Positions 11,850-23,200 of a stretch of 64,000 nucleotides of DNA are shown here, in pieces. The notes beneath the pieces were generated by a model. That model saw only the letters and a program-made list of their open reading frames with translations, made no database searches and had not been told where the DNA came from. Position 1 is the first letter of the stretch. Every line of letters begins with the position of its first letter. The DNA is from Crossaster papposus (lineage: Eukaryota; Echinodermata; Asteroidea; Velatida; Solasteridae). The position numbers and the translations under genes are program-made. The DNA is taken from NCBI GenBank assembly GCA_037893245.1, contig JBAIAA010001152.1, positions 62,001-126,000 of the forward strand. Reading direction: 5' to 3'.

Positions 11850-12420
11850 TGTGTCACCAGAATAAAGGCTTCATGCCGTTGAGTGCTTTAGATATGGAAT
11901 TTATGGCCATTGAAGACCACCATTTTGAAGAATAAGGACGCCATTTTCAAAATGGCGGACCTAATCGTCTGACACAGTCAATAATGCATTTGTTGAACTG
12001 TTGGACACGGAAAACATATACATAGCCACTGGAATGAAAATTATAGGCCTCTTACTTTCCGAGTTATGTAGTTTTATATCAGAAATGGCAGCCATTTTGG
12101 AAAATGAGGACGCCATTTTGAAAATGGCGGACCCAATCGTCTGACACACTCAATAATGCATTTTTTGAACTGTTGGACACGGAAAACATATACATAGCCA
12201 CTGGAATGAAGATTCTAGGCCTCTTACTTTCCGAGTTATGTAGTTTTGTATCAGAAATGGCGGCCATTTTGGAAAATGGCCGCCAAGGCCACCTCAGGCA
12301 AATTCAGAGATGGCACTATATCTAAAATTTCACGTTTTGGTATAAAGTACATGTGTGCCAAGTTTCATGCTTTTACCACAAAGTGCACAAAATTTCCTCT
12401 TATCCGCTGGACTATCAAGG
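11850..12420. repeat. Right arm of the inverted-repeat pair
   Basis: Reverse complement of 8750-9362, including TTATCCGCTGGACTATC, TACCACAAAGTGCACAAA and the ATGGCGG/CCATTTT words. Divergence between the arms looks moderate, with small indels. Confidence 0.75.
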
Positions 12421-13372
12421 CAAAGTAATGAAAGGCCACTCTTCTTTGAAGTGGTGTTGAATTATAATGGATTGACAGTACCCCCAAAGCAATGACTATT
12501 ATATTAATTAAAACAACAATATTGGCCTGTGATAATTATTTGTTGGAAGGGTAGGAACGATTCTATATCTCACCCCCACTTTTTTGCCCTTCATATGAGT
12601 TGACAACTACCAAGAAGTGTAAAGAAACACTAATTTAGGAGTAAGAAAATTTCAAGTTTTTCCCTGAAAATACTTGGATTTTATTCAAAATGAAGGAAAT
12701 CCGGACTGTGAAGGTAATTGCAGAAACATTCAAAATGGGTACACTATGGATGCAGTCAAAAGTTTAAATGAAGGCCACAATTCAACAATTGCAACAATTC
12801 AAAAGAGCGTAAAATATAAATGTAGTCGAATTTTTATGAATCCAAAATACATATGGTAGCTGATTGCGGCCTACATTTCAGCCTACAATGCGGCCTACAT
12901 TCTTGGCGAAAACAAATGAATTTCCACAGTGCACTGGTTATTTTCTCAAACTAAGGAACGATTTCGTGAACTTCTTCTGTGAAAGGCATCATACCAATCT
13001 ATTCTTTTTTTGGTTAAAAAACATGTGAAATTAAGAAGTTGACTTAAATCACCAAAAAAATAAACAGCATTTTACGGAAAGGGCGGTATAATGAACAACA
13101 AATTATTAGCAAAACCACATCAATTTATATTTTACCTAGACTGTATATACCATGCCTATTGTCAAACAGATTTCAAAAGCAGTTTTTTCGAGGGTGGTGT
13201 ACATCTTACACTATCGGGAACAGTCTTCAATTAACACAATCCGGCATCCAAACGAATATACAGTCATCACCAACACATTTTCGTGCAATAGTTAATAACC
13301 ATGAGCTTTGTTTGTTAAATTTCGAGAAAAGCCAAGTTGAACTCTTTTCAGTAACCTCCCTATACCTGTAGT
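12421..13372. other. No gene seen
   Basis: AT-rich sequence. Nothing beyond short frames until the putative exon that ends at 13373. Confidence 0.4.
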
Positions 13373-13511
13373 TTGGCTTTGCCGAAGAAGATGAAGGAGT
13401 TGCTTCTTCATCACTTTCGTCAGGTGTTGCTACAGAAGATTCATAATCGGACATATCTGAACCGCTATCTGCGAAGATATCCTCCAAAATCTTGGAAGCG
13501 TTTTCGGCCAT
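13373..13511 (-). CDS. Possible first coding exon of an acidic protein
   Basis: Reading starts MAENASKILEDIFADSGS at 13511 and stays Ser/Asp/Glu rich. At AACTACAG|GTATAG there is a plausible donor; reading on reaches a stop at about 13227. The 90 bp upstream is GC-rich (GCACGCGCGC) and carries an inverted CCAAT, as expected of a promoter. The type of N-terminus is common in transposase-derived and chromatin proteins, but I do not recognise the family and see no second exon. Confidence 0.35.
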
Positions 13512-13600
13512 GATGGCAGCTAAGTGGCGTGGGCATGCATAGTGCTTTTCGCACGCGCGCGTCCTGGCTTTTTAAGCCAGTTTGAAACCAATAATAAACC
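13512..13600 (-). promoter_or_regulatory. Putative promoter of the 13.4-kb exon
   Basis: Contains ATTGG on the minus strand (near 13590), a short palindrome CTGGCTTTTTAAGCCAG and CpG-rich GCACGCGCGCG just upstream of the ATG. This is inference from composition. Confidence 0.25.
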
Positions 13601-13878
13601 ACACAAAAAGTGAGGGCGCTGTTCACATTTCAGTTGCAAGCAATTGCGCTCGTGCCATCAGAGAACGCTGGTCACTTAACGACGATTATAATGGGACATA
13701 TTTGCTCTTTGGTTGCCAACGTCTATGCAACTTTGAGCCCAGGTGGCGCGTGCGGTACTGATAGGGATAAGGTACATTGTACATGTGTACTATTCTATTA
13801 GTATATACTGGCCACCCATGTGGAGTATAATCACTGGCAGTTTCATTGACAGCTTGACCGCAAAGCAAACCGCACATT

Positions 13879-13957
13879 ATGGAGTTCTATATCTGCCACC
13901 TCGCGTCGCGGATCTCGCATCTCCCCATCAGCGAGGTGGTAGATATAGAACTCCATA
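13879..13957. repeat. Palindrome, 27-bp arms
   Basis: TATGGAGTTCTATATCTGCC and onward to 13905 pairs with 13931-13957, with one mismatch and a CpG-rich loop. Confidence 0.75.
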
Positions 13958-14011
13958 GTATTCGGCCTTGAATTAATTTGCGATGAAATTGGCCGGGAAA
14001 ACCTATATTAG

Positions 14012-15346
14012 TATAGGTTTTCCCGGCCAATTTCATCACAAATTAATTCAAATTCATTAACACGCATTCAGATTCACGCAATTCCTACTATTGCATTCAA
14101 TTTCGTGTTTGTGCACACACGATTTCGTTCTTTTCATTCAGGTTAGTTTTAGTCATTCTAATTCATGGATAGGCATTCAAGACTACATTTTCACCATTCT
14201 TTGGTTGAATTTCTGCTACATATCTACAATTAATGAAATCGAATTAAGACGCATCGAAGCGCACATCAATTTGTTGCTAGGGTTTGTTTTCTTTTTCGTT
14301 TATAGGCAACGAATTTCAACTTCTTTGCGTTCAAATTAAACATAAGTTGTGGCTTGTTTATTCGAGAAAGCTGTATGGCAGTATACTGGCACTTTACTTT
14401 GGCGTGTCCGTGTTGTTTGCATTCCATGTACATGTACGTCATGTGTTTTGTTTAAATTGCAATATTGTTCCTTGTGCTTTGTTACCCCATGATTAAAATT
14501 AAAGCCTGTACCCTGTATCTAGAAGAATGGTAAGTAAAGTTAGAAAAGTTATGGTGATAAGTTTGAAATGAAAACAACATCTTTTTCTACAGCCTTGTGA
14601 TCGTTTGCACTGGTCTTTATGTTTTCTTCTTTATTTTATTTTCTGCTAATGTTTGGACCATGTCAAATTAAAAACTAAACAAATGTTTTTAAGAAACAAA
14701 AGCTTAAACTTATCAGTGGGTCTTTATAAAATTAACCAAAACAAAATGATGTTTTTTTTCATGTATATTATTTTTCTTCAGAGGCCCTTTTTTGTGTGTA
14801 TGTATATTTCTTTTAATCGTTTCTGTATATCTGAAGTTTCTTTAATCTTCAATGTTTACTGGCGTGCTAGGTTTCTCGCCATGCACATGTGGCTGTGGTT
14901 GTACCATTTCACACACTTTTCAAGAGTTATTTGGCCGACATTCAGTTATACTGACTACGGGCAGCCATCGTTCAAATTCGCTTTACTTAAAAGTATATAA
15001 CGCAGAATTAGTGTAAACATGAATTCTCCTCAAAATATCTGCCTTTATATAGACACATACGAAATCAAAAAGCGCATACCATAGAAACAAATTTAAATGT
15101 GAACATTAAAAACATGTTTGCCAATAATGAAAATGAATGGCTGACCAGCCTCTTGCTGCTTTTTTTTAACGAATTGAATGATCTTTGCGACGGTGAATTT
15201 CAATGATCTTATTTGGCCAGTGAATGCTAACTGCTGAATTGAATTACTCCTTTTGACTGTTGAATGCTGATGCAACGGAGAATTCATTTTCAAGCCGGGT
15301 ATTAAATTGATTGAATTTATGTTTAAATTCGCCGGGAAAACCTATA
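14012..15346. mobile_element. 1.3-kb TIR element, TATAGGTTTTCCCGGC ends, beside a second end in head-to-head contact
   Basis: Starts TATAGGTTTTCCCGGC at 14012 and ends GCCGGGAAAACCTATA at 15346, with TA-rich flanks. Immediately left, 13970-14007 holds an inverted copy of the same terminus, making a perfect hairpin across 13970-14055. Subterminal DNA repeats CATTCA/TGAATG words. I see no transposase. Confidence 0.6.
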
Positions 15347-15376
15347 TTATAAAAACAATTATTACGAAAAACTAAG

Positions 15377-15921
15377 AAATCTATTTCTTATATACAAGAA
15401 ATTTTGAAGCACAAAATTTAATTATGAATTGGAAGCCCATTTATTGAACTCCTTTTTTGTAAACAAAATATTCAAATTGCTCTACCCGTTACATTTATAG
15501 CACTATTTAAACATAATCCCCCTTAAATCAGGTTCGTCCAAAAATGTGTAAAAAGTGTAGTTTACAATTTTCTTCACACATTACTAGTGCTAAAACCTCA
15601 TTTAAAAAGTAAAACCAAATATTTAAAGTCCTGAAACCTCACCTTGATAAGGCAGATGTAGGGTTGTTAATAAAGATTAATACAATTGTTGAAATGGGTA
15701 TTCTGTGTCATTTTCTTTGTTGTTATATCACACAATAAATCGCAGTTTTGGACGAAACTGATTTTAGGGTGATTTCCTCGAAATAGTGATACATTTTTTT
15801 TAATTACCGGATAGAGCAATTGAAATATTTGTTTCACAAAAAGTAGTTCAATAAATGGGCTTCCAATTCATAATTAAATTTGATGCTTTATAGTTTCTTG
15901 TATAGGAAATATATTTCTTAT
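15377..15921. repeat. About 545-bp hairpin MITE
   Basis: Arms about 15377-15490 and 15795-15921 pair over TATGAATTGGAAGCCCATTT and GAGCAATT; inner patches (GGTTCGTCCAAAA against TTTTGGACGAAAC) also pair. Confidence 0.7.
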
Positions 15922-16204
15922 TTTTTTTTTTTTTAACTCACCCTGTATTTCTATAATCTAATGAAGAATAATTATTACTTCATCATTGGGATGTGGAAGA
16001 AAGTTGCTAATTAATTTATATATGTTGCCCTTTTTACTTTATAGCCCTTTTGAGATGAAATAAAGGATGTGTTTAGTTAATTGTTTTCTTCTGATCAAAA
16101 ATTTGCTCATTCTGGTTTTTTTTATTGGCATAATAATCCACCGCTTTAGGCCGAGACGGTTCCCAGAACATGTTACTCTTTACCGTATACTCTATAACCG
16201 ATTG

Positions 16205-16320
16205 TATTTCAGGTTGAATGCATATTGAGGGAGTACCGCCCCTCTAAATCTTTAATTGTAGCTTTAATTAAATTCAACCTGAACATTATAATATAAATTA
16301 AATGTCCCCCTTTATTTATC
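16205..16320. repeat. Dispersed repeat, copy 1
   Basis: Shares TTGAATGCATA, AGTAC.GCCCCT, TAGCTTTAAT and the following stretch with 17710-17810, in the same orientation but diverged. Confidence 0.5.
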
Positions 16321-16528
16321 TGGTACATATGCTTTAACACACGTCTAGTGGTCAAATAGGCCAGCACGGGACCAACTGATATTAGTCCACATAGTTCTTG
16401 GTTATACCGCCCTCCAGCGACAGGACTTTTTTTGCCCGCCAAAACACACTGAGAATGCTGGCACTTTAGAATGTCGGCATTTACATGCCACCGACACACA
16501 AAGTTACTTAAGAAAGTCTTCTAATGAT

Positions 16529-16800
16529 CATTGACCCTCAAAACATGGGTACAAACACCTTACTTGTGCAATTACGTCAATATTGGCCGATATATGTATA
16601 CAAATGATTTTTCGATAATACTCCTATCTCACGGACACGTGTCACTTCCAGAATAGTTTTATTGTGATTTTTGACCATCAAAACGTGGATCTAGACACCT
16701 TCTTTATTCAATTACCTGCAATATTGGCTGAGATATATTAAAAAATGGATTTGTCGATAATAGCGGCACTAATTTGCATAAAAATGACACGTGGACATTT
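16529..16800. repeat. Two diverged tandem units of about 145 bp
   Basis: Units share TTGACC.TCAAAAC.TGG, ACACCTT, GCAATATTGGC.GA.ATAT, TCGATAATA and GACACGTG.CA.TT. Confidence 0.6.
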
Positions 16801-17267
16801 TTTGAATTTTTTAACATAGCTAATCGCTTTCTACGCGTTTGTTCGGACCTAGAGACACCAATTAGAAATTGATTTCCGAGGGTGCACAATACCCCCTCTT
16901 TCCAGCCCAACTAGTTATTTATAAGCCAAATTCGGAACAATGAGGCATGGAGATATGAATAGTTGTTTTATGAGGTTAAATTGGCTGTAATAATAAACAA
17001 AACTAACGTTCATTTATGCATTCTAGATCTAGCACAGCGTTTATTGTACTTGTGACATTTACATATGAATCCGTAGTTTTCTTGCATCAATTCAATTAAT
17101 TAATCAAGTGCCGATTCTAGTTAATTGATCATAATAGTCTCAGTAATTGTTTGTAATTATTTAAGGACAGGATACATGCTACAATACCTTACACTTTACT
17201 TGTAGACACATCATACATGTCCCTCTCACATGTGGTGGACATATCGATTCATGTTTTGACATGTTAA

Positions 17268-17410
17268 AGGTAGGATACACCATTGGTAATTGCCTAAATT
17301 ATCATGAATGGGTAGATTTGGGGGGTTGTATTTTATAGTAAATCTGACCTGTCCGAAGTTTTACAGTCATTTATGCCGATATTGATATCTGCAAATGGTG
17401 TATCCTACCT
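17268..17410. mobile_element. Complete 143-bp TTAA MITE
   Basis: TIRs AGGTAGGATACACCATT and its complement are flanked on both sides by TTAA (17264-17267 and 17411-17414). The size and TTAA target fit a piggyBac- or Kolobok-mobilised MITE. Confidence 0.85.
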
Positions 17411-17709
17411 TTAAATCTGTGTTGTGAATAGGTCTTTACATTGCAAGGTTAGGTCAGAAGAATAATGTAACAGGGTCAAATTGCAGTTGCCTCACTTATT
17501 CGGTTGTTCTTGTATTTTGCTTATAGTTCTCACGGAGTGTCTAACTATAAATGGGAGTGCCTAACTATTCATTGAATGTGTGTACATGAAAAGTCAAATT
17601 ATACACCAATAAATAATCCCATGACTTTGCTAAGTTAGCCATTTCACTGAAGCACGTGTCAGACTATGAATTTTGCAATCTCAGATTCAGCGACAGGACC
17701 TAATACGTC

Positions 17710-17810
17710 TTGAATGCATAATAAACAAGTACTGCCCCTTTAATTCTCCGATAGCTTTAATGAAACCTAATATAAATACAACTGGTAAATAAAGTGCTGC
17801 TTTTGTGTGG
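17710..17810. repeat. Dispersed repeat, copy 2
   Basis: Diverged direct copy of 16205-16320. Confidence 0.5.
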
Positions 17811-18099
17811 AGCTTTAATACAATTTACATACAACCAAGCATGAAAGAAAATAATTGCTGCCGCTTAACAAAGATATACAAATACATGTACATGTTACCT
17901 TTAATTTCCATTCCTTCAATTGAACTGGAATATAAAATATAAACAAACACCGCAATTTAATAAATTCCATGCGTGTGCTATCTTTTTTTTAAAATTTTAA
18001 CGGCATTTACTCAACTACATCACGTAGGCCTACTGTTGACAATGATTCCGGCGGTACATCAACTAGTGCATGTACGATTGGAATGCCGATATGATTATC

Positions 18100-18380
18100 T
18101 CCGCTTTTTCAGCGATTTCTGCTTGGGCACATTCTTCCACCTACCGGCACAAGCGTGGAATTTTTTTTTACTCTTTTCAGAGAACAACAAAACCCTCGAA
18201 TCTGCATCTGAACCGTGCATAATACACTTTTTCGTTTTCAAATCGCTATCATCTGAGCAGCTCGTGTCAACAGCGCCTACGCTCGCTCTATTTTACAACG
18301 CCCGCTATTGGTCCATTTCCCCACTATTCGCACAAACGTGCCGCACCACGACAGAAGGGCCTCGTTGATTGGTCGTTGGA
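18100..18380 (-). promoter_or_regulatory. Possible minus-strand promoter and first exon
   Basis: Two CCAAT boxes face the minus strand (ATTGG at 18368-18372 and 18307-18311) in locally GC-richer DNA. Below them one minus frame reads TSCSDDSDLKTKKCIMHGSD and FSEKSKKKFHACAG, followed by a good donor CCG|GTAGGT near 18142. The pattern C...H....FSEKS..K...C is like a small Cys/His N-terminal domain, but I do not recognise it, and no following exon was found before 17.4 kb. Confidence 0.3.
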
Positions 18381-18853
18381 AAACTGGGAAAACATGAATT
18401 TTAAATGGAGATTTTATCGAGTACTGGTTCGCAGACCGTTTGGGGATTTTATTTGTGAGTTTCCCAACAACTTCCTAGTAGTTTAAAGTAAAATGTGTAT
18501 AGATTCACGATATGCGTCAAGAAGGTGCAAGATAATCGGCCATGCCCTGTGGTATACCCTCTCCCATCCCCACCTTGTCCAATTTGATTGTGGAAGTTTG
18601 TGCATAACTCAAGTTATACATATTTGACAGCATCTACAGCCAACACTGCAAGTTTGATCCAGTAAAATATTAATATCAGTTAATCATTCATCACGCTCCC
18701 TAGATTACTTAGACACTGATTTACACCAAACCAGTTCTTTTTTCTTCCGATATTTCAGTTAATGTTTTTTTTTACTAAACCTTCATACTCCCCTGGTGAA
18801 GATATCAGGTTAACAGGGCCTTTTCCCCTGGTGATATACTATAGGAATTATTC

Positions 18854-18859
18854 TTTATT
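18854..18859 (-). terminator. Polyadenylation signal AATAAA of the LRR-GPCR gene
   Basis: Minus-strand AATAAA about 200 bp past the receptor stop codon, a reasonable 3' UTR length. Confidence 0.5.
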
Positions 18860-19058
18860 CATGTTAACCAGTCTTGTTTCAGTTGTCGCATAAGTAACAG
18901 CTACATTGTTTACTCTCTCCCTCTTTTTAATGGGCACTTTTCTGATACCGTGTATTCTTGGTTCTGTACCGAGTGAAAAATAAAAGTGGAGACCAACTAA
19001 TATAAACGCATTCATCTAAATCTTGTACAGTTTTAATCCAACACAAAAAGTGCATTGC

Positions 19059-20250
19059 CTATTTTCTGTTTATCATCGGAATGTTTTGTGCTGCACTATG
19101 TACATTAGTCGATGTTGCTACGGCAGTGAGAGATGTGCGCCGAGTACTCTGGTTACAGCCACCGCTAGTTAGAGGTGCTGTCTGCGAGCTTTCATTAGTC
19201 CGTTTGAGACGCTGGTATCGTTGAGTCAACAGAGTCGATATCGTGTACAAATAGGGGTTAATGGAAGAGTTGATGGGAAGGACAAACACCATTGTCCAGG
19301 CGTATGTATTTACCGGGATCGTCACGGAACCAGTCTGTGACAACAGGCCCATGATTATGATCGGCATCCAGCAGGAAAAATTAGTGCCAACAATCAACGC
19401 CATCTTGATGGCCATTTTGACCTCCTCGTCACGATCCCGCCCCCTGGTGGCACCCTTGGAGGAGCGTTTGACGGATACAAAAATGGCAACGTAGCAAGCA
19501 GTAATAATGACGAAACAGACGAGGCTGACGACAATGAAGAGAAAGATTGCGTAGTACGAGGCTGGTGTCTTTTCATCCATTTCATCGAAAACAAATGTAA
19601 AGGTCAGATTGTCCGTTTCATGCCAGGATGCCTTGTAGTCTGACTTAGTGGCCAATGGAAGTCCCACGCATACGTCAGAAAGGCCGTAAAATCCGGGCAC
19701 GTATCTCTCGATGACATTGGGAAGAAGGCTGAAAAAGGCTGACACGACCCATATAGTTACTGTTATGATCCGTGCAGACCTAATGCGCAATCGAATGCTG
19801 CCAAAGGGGAAAACAATACATAAGAACCTGTCCACACTGATGACGGTGATAATAAGCATGGAAGCCTCGCTGGACATGACAGAGATAATGCCAGCTAACT
19901 TACACAGTGGGGCTGAACGCCACTGCACAGCGTGAAGGAAGTAGTCCTGACTGAAGTGTAAGTCTGCACTGCCGATCATGACCATGTAAACACCCATTAG
20001 TAAGTCAGCTACGGCTAGGTTCAGGATCAAGAAAATCTGCACCCAGTTTTGAGGTTCATTGTGTCTCTGTTTGTACCTCCAGAAAATAACGAAGACATTG
20101 CCCACCACGGCGCTGAGACCAAGGATCCACATAAACAAGCGCAGCACCGTGCGCCGGAGTAGACCCTCGCAGGTGGCAAACGGTGAGGGCGGGGTGTGAC
20201 ACTTTGTACTGACATTGAGAAGACAGCAGAACCGATGATCATCGGCTGAA
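19059..20250 (-). CDS. Receptor exon: hinge, seven transmembrane helices, C-terminal tail
   Basis: The exon begins after TTTAG at 20250 and encodes about 396 residues. Residues 1-35 are the cysteine hinge of LGRs: DDHRFCCLL, then C17, and FATCEGLLRR with C27. TM1 is about 36-57 (LFMWILGLSAVVGNVFVIFW), TM2 includes LNLAVADLLMG, TM3 starts with the conserved Cys in PLCKLAG and ends VDRFL in place of DRY, TM4 is ITVTIWVVSAFFSLL, TM5 AIFLFIVVSLVCFVII, TM6 MALIVGTNFSCWMPIIIMG and TM7 LPINSSINPYLY with NPxxY. The third loop is short and basic (KRSSKGATRGRDRDEE). The tail of about 55 residues is Ser/Thr rich and ends MINRK, with the stop at 19059-19061. Confidence 0.95.
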
Positions 20251-23200
20251 CTAAATCAAATGAAAGTCAAAAAATGAAATCAATTTAAAATTCACAACGC
20301 TTCAATGCAACGTATACAGGGTGGCCCACAAAAAAACCTAACAAGCATACTTCTACTACTGTTACATTATATTTCCTGTTATTCATTCTATTTTTTTCTC
20401 GCGCGTGTTGGTTGTTGTTTTATTTTAATTAAACCCATGCTTAGACAGCCCGCAATCATAGAACCGTCCAAAGTTTTTAGCCAATCAACAATATCCATAA
20501 TTCCCTCACAGACTCGCTATATACATGCAGCTATTACAGGAGTTTTATCGTGTCCTGCGTAATCTAATTACAGCGGACTAGCCCCGCCCTCCCCTATGCC
20601 ATAATAAATACTGGAGGTGACGTCATGAAGACGTCATCATACAATCTTTTGTGAATTATTACGTGTTTTACCTTAAGCCATATCTCAGCAACGGAACATG
20701 CTGAAATAAAAATTCTGTTTTGCATTATAGTCGGGTTCTTAATGTAACAGTTTCGTTAACTTTTTTGTAGATTTGCTAAACTATACATTTTTGGAAACGT
20801 TAGGATACAATCAACATGAAAACCAATGTTTACATTTGTTTTTAGGTTCTTTTGAGAAAAAACAAACTGTAATGTGACGTGACACATGAAAAGTCATTGG
20901 GTGTCACATTAAAGGTCCATTTTTTCCAATGCCCTTTATCTCTGGAAGTATAGGTTCGATTGGGTTCAAACTTGGTACGCAGGTATAGCGGGATGTGTTA
21001 TAGATATAAATTGAAGTGACATCATGAGGACGCCATCGTGTGATTTGTTTATGATTTTGTTACATTTTTTGGCCTTTAAGCCATATCTCACCAACAGAGC
21101 ATAATACATTTAAAATTATTTTTGTAATATGTTTATTGGGTCATAGACATTATGCACACAATTGTCATCATGACGTCATCGAAATGCCATTAAAAAAATC
21201 CAAGATGGCCGCCATAAAGAACCTGAAAACAAATGTAAACATTGGTTTTCATGTTAACGTTTCCAAAAATGTATAGTTTAGCAAATGTACACAAAAAGTG
21301 AACGAAAATACATAAGAAACCTGACTATTATGTTTGAGCCAAGCCCCATTCATTTGTGTAGAAACCTAACCCTTTGTGTATAGAAGTCCAGCCGCATGTC
21401 TACAACAGCTGTGGTGTATCAAATGACCAAGAAACGGTCTCAGGCTACTAGCGGTTTGCCTGGTTGGTTGGGGGGGGGGGGGGGGTGGGAGAGAGAGAAG
21501 GCCTGCGGCTGTTATATGGATTTCAGTGTACAACTAATGAATGGTTGCAATAGCTGTACTTCAAAACTACGGCTGTTTGGTATGCCAGAATGCTTCAATG
21601 TCTGGTGTGTGTCCAGAAAATATATATATAAATGTTTATACCATTATACAAACAATTGTGACCCCCCAAACACAGTTCTTTATATAGTTACACATATGCC
21701 TCTTGCGTAAACACCGACTAGCAACCGTAGAACAATGTTTGGTCGGTGCCTCCGAGGATTAAGCCATATCTCAGTAACGAAACTTCATTGTTATGCTAAA
21801 ATCAATAGCAGCAAAACAGCAATAATACAGTATAGAACAGCAATGGTATGAGGCACAACATGGTTGCTCATTACATAGGTCAGTTACAATATACATGAAC
21901 CGTGATCTACCATTATATTTTTTTCAGGAATACTTTGGTAGTAAACTACAGTAGAATCTTTAAGACAAACATGAAACGATATACAGTACTTACAAAGAAT
22001 GTAGAGACTCTAACCCCACAAACATCTCAGGTTCCAGATCAGAAATTTCCGCTGCCATCAAAACCCTAAAATAAACATAGCAAGAAATAAAACAAGCAAA
22101 TGAACAACGTAGACATTAAAATGTCCGTTCGTTCATGTTTTCGACTATACATGTATCACTTTGTTTGTAAACTGTTTATTTTTTTATTTTTTTATTTGCT
22201 GTATGAGAGTTCATTTATTGACCGATATAAAAATTCATTCGAAAATAATTTGTTAAAGGACAGTATGAGAATATAGAACAAACAGCGAACAAACAACTTT
22301 ATTAAAACGATAGAAACATAGTGACGTCGTTCATACCGTACCCTCCGACGTGCCACCGTACTATTTCTGGTAGTCACTTCGCCGTAAAAAAAAAAGCAAT
22401 AACTTTTTCATCAAAGGTCAAACAAATCTGTATGTATTATGTATTCCTAGTTCAAAGCATGTCGAATATTGTGTGAACATACAAAGGCGTAAAACCAAAA
22501 CAGCTTGGGAGTATACACCAAATACAAGCGACTATCGAAAAAAGTACGTATAGGGGTTGGTGTAAAAGTAAGAAGGCGGCACGTCGCAGCTTTTTGAGGT
22601 CTGGATTTCACCGCAAGCAATCAATTGTGCTATTGTTGTCTTGCCTTATTCAACAACACCAGCTGGTTTCTGGGTCTCTGACCTATGATAAAGGGCTGTG
22701 TGAATATAAAGCGACTATCGAAAATACAAGCGACTATCGAAAATAGTACGCGTTGGTGTATAAACAAGATGGCGGCACGTCGCAGGGTTTGTAAATATCA
22801 ACTTACATATACAACTCGTTTATTCTTGACAGGTCGGAGAAAGCACCTTTCTCGATCATAGTGATGGGATTTTCTGACAGATCACTGCCAACAAAACACA
22901 AATACGGAAATCATCGCAACTATCCACATTACTCACTATTTTTATTTCTGCTGGTATCAATATTAATTAATTTATTTTTTGAAGCAATATCATTAGTAAT
23001 TGTATTGCATAATTTGTATAGAGGGACTATTCGTATAAGGAATCTGCGTTCAGTTGATGTAAATTATGATTGTAATAGGTATAGGTGAAAGACATATGCA
23101 CACAATTGTTTTAAATGTGTGACGTCATCCTAACGTCATCAGAAAATGCCATTTGTAAAAACACATACTGACTGACGTGAACATTCTAAGGGTTAACGAT

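Noticed and set aside
17973-18368. 131-codon plus-strand ORF
   Set aside because: Composition looks random; it overlaps the better supported minus-strand CCAAT/first-exon signal.
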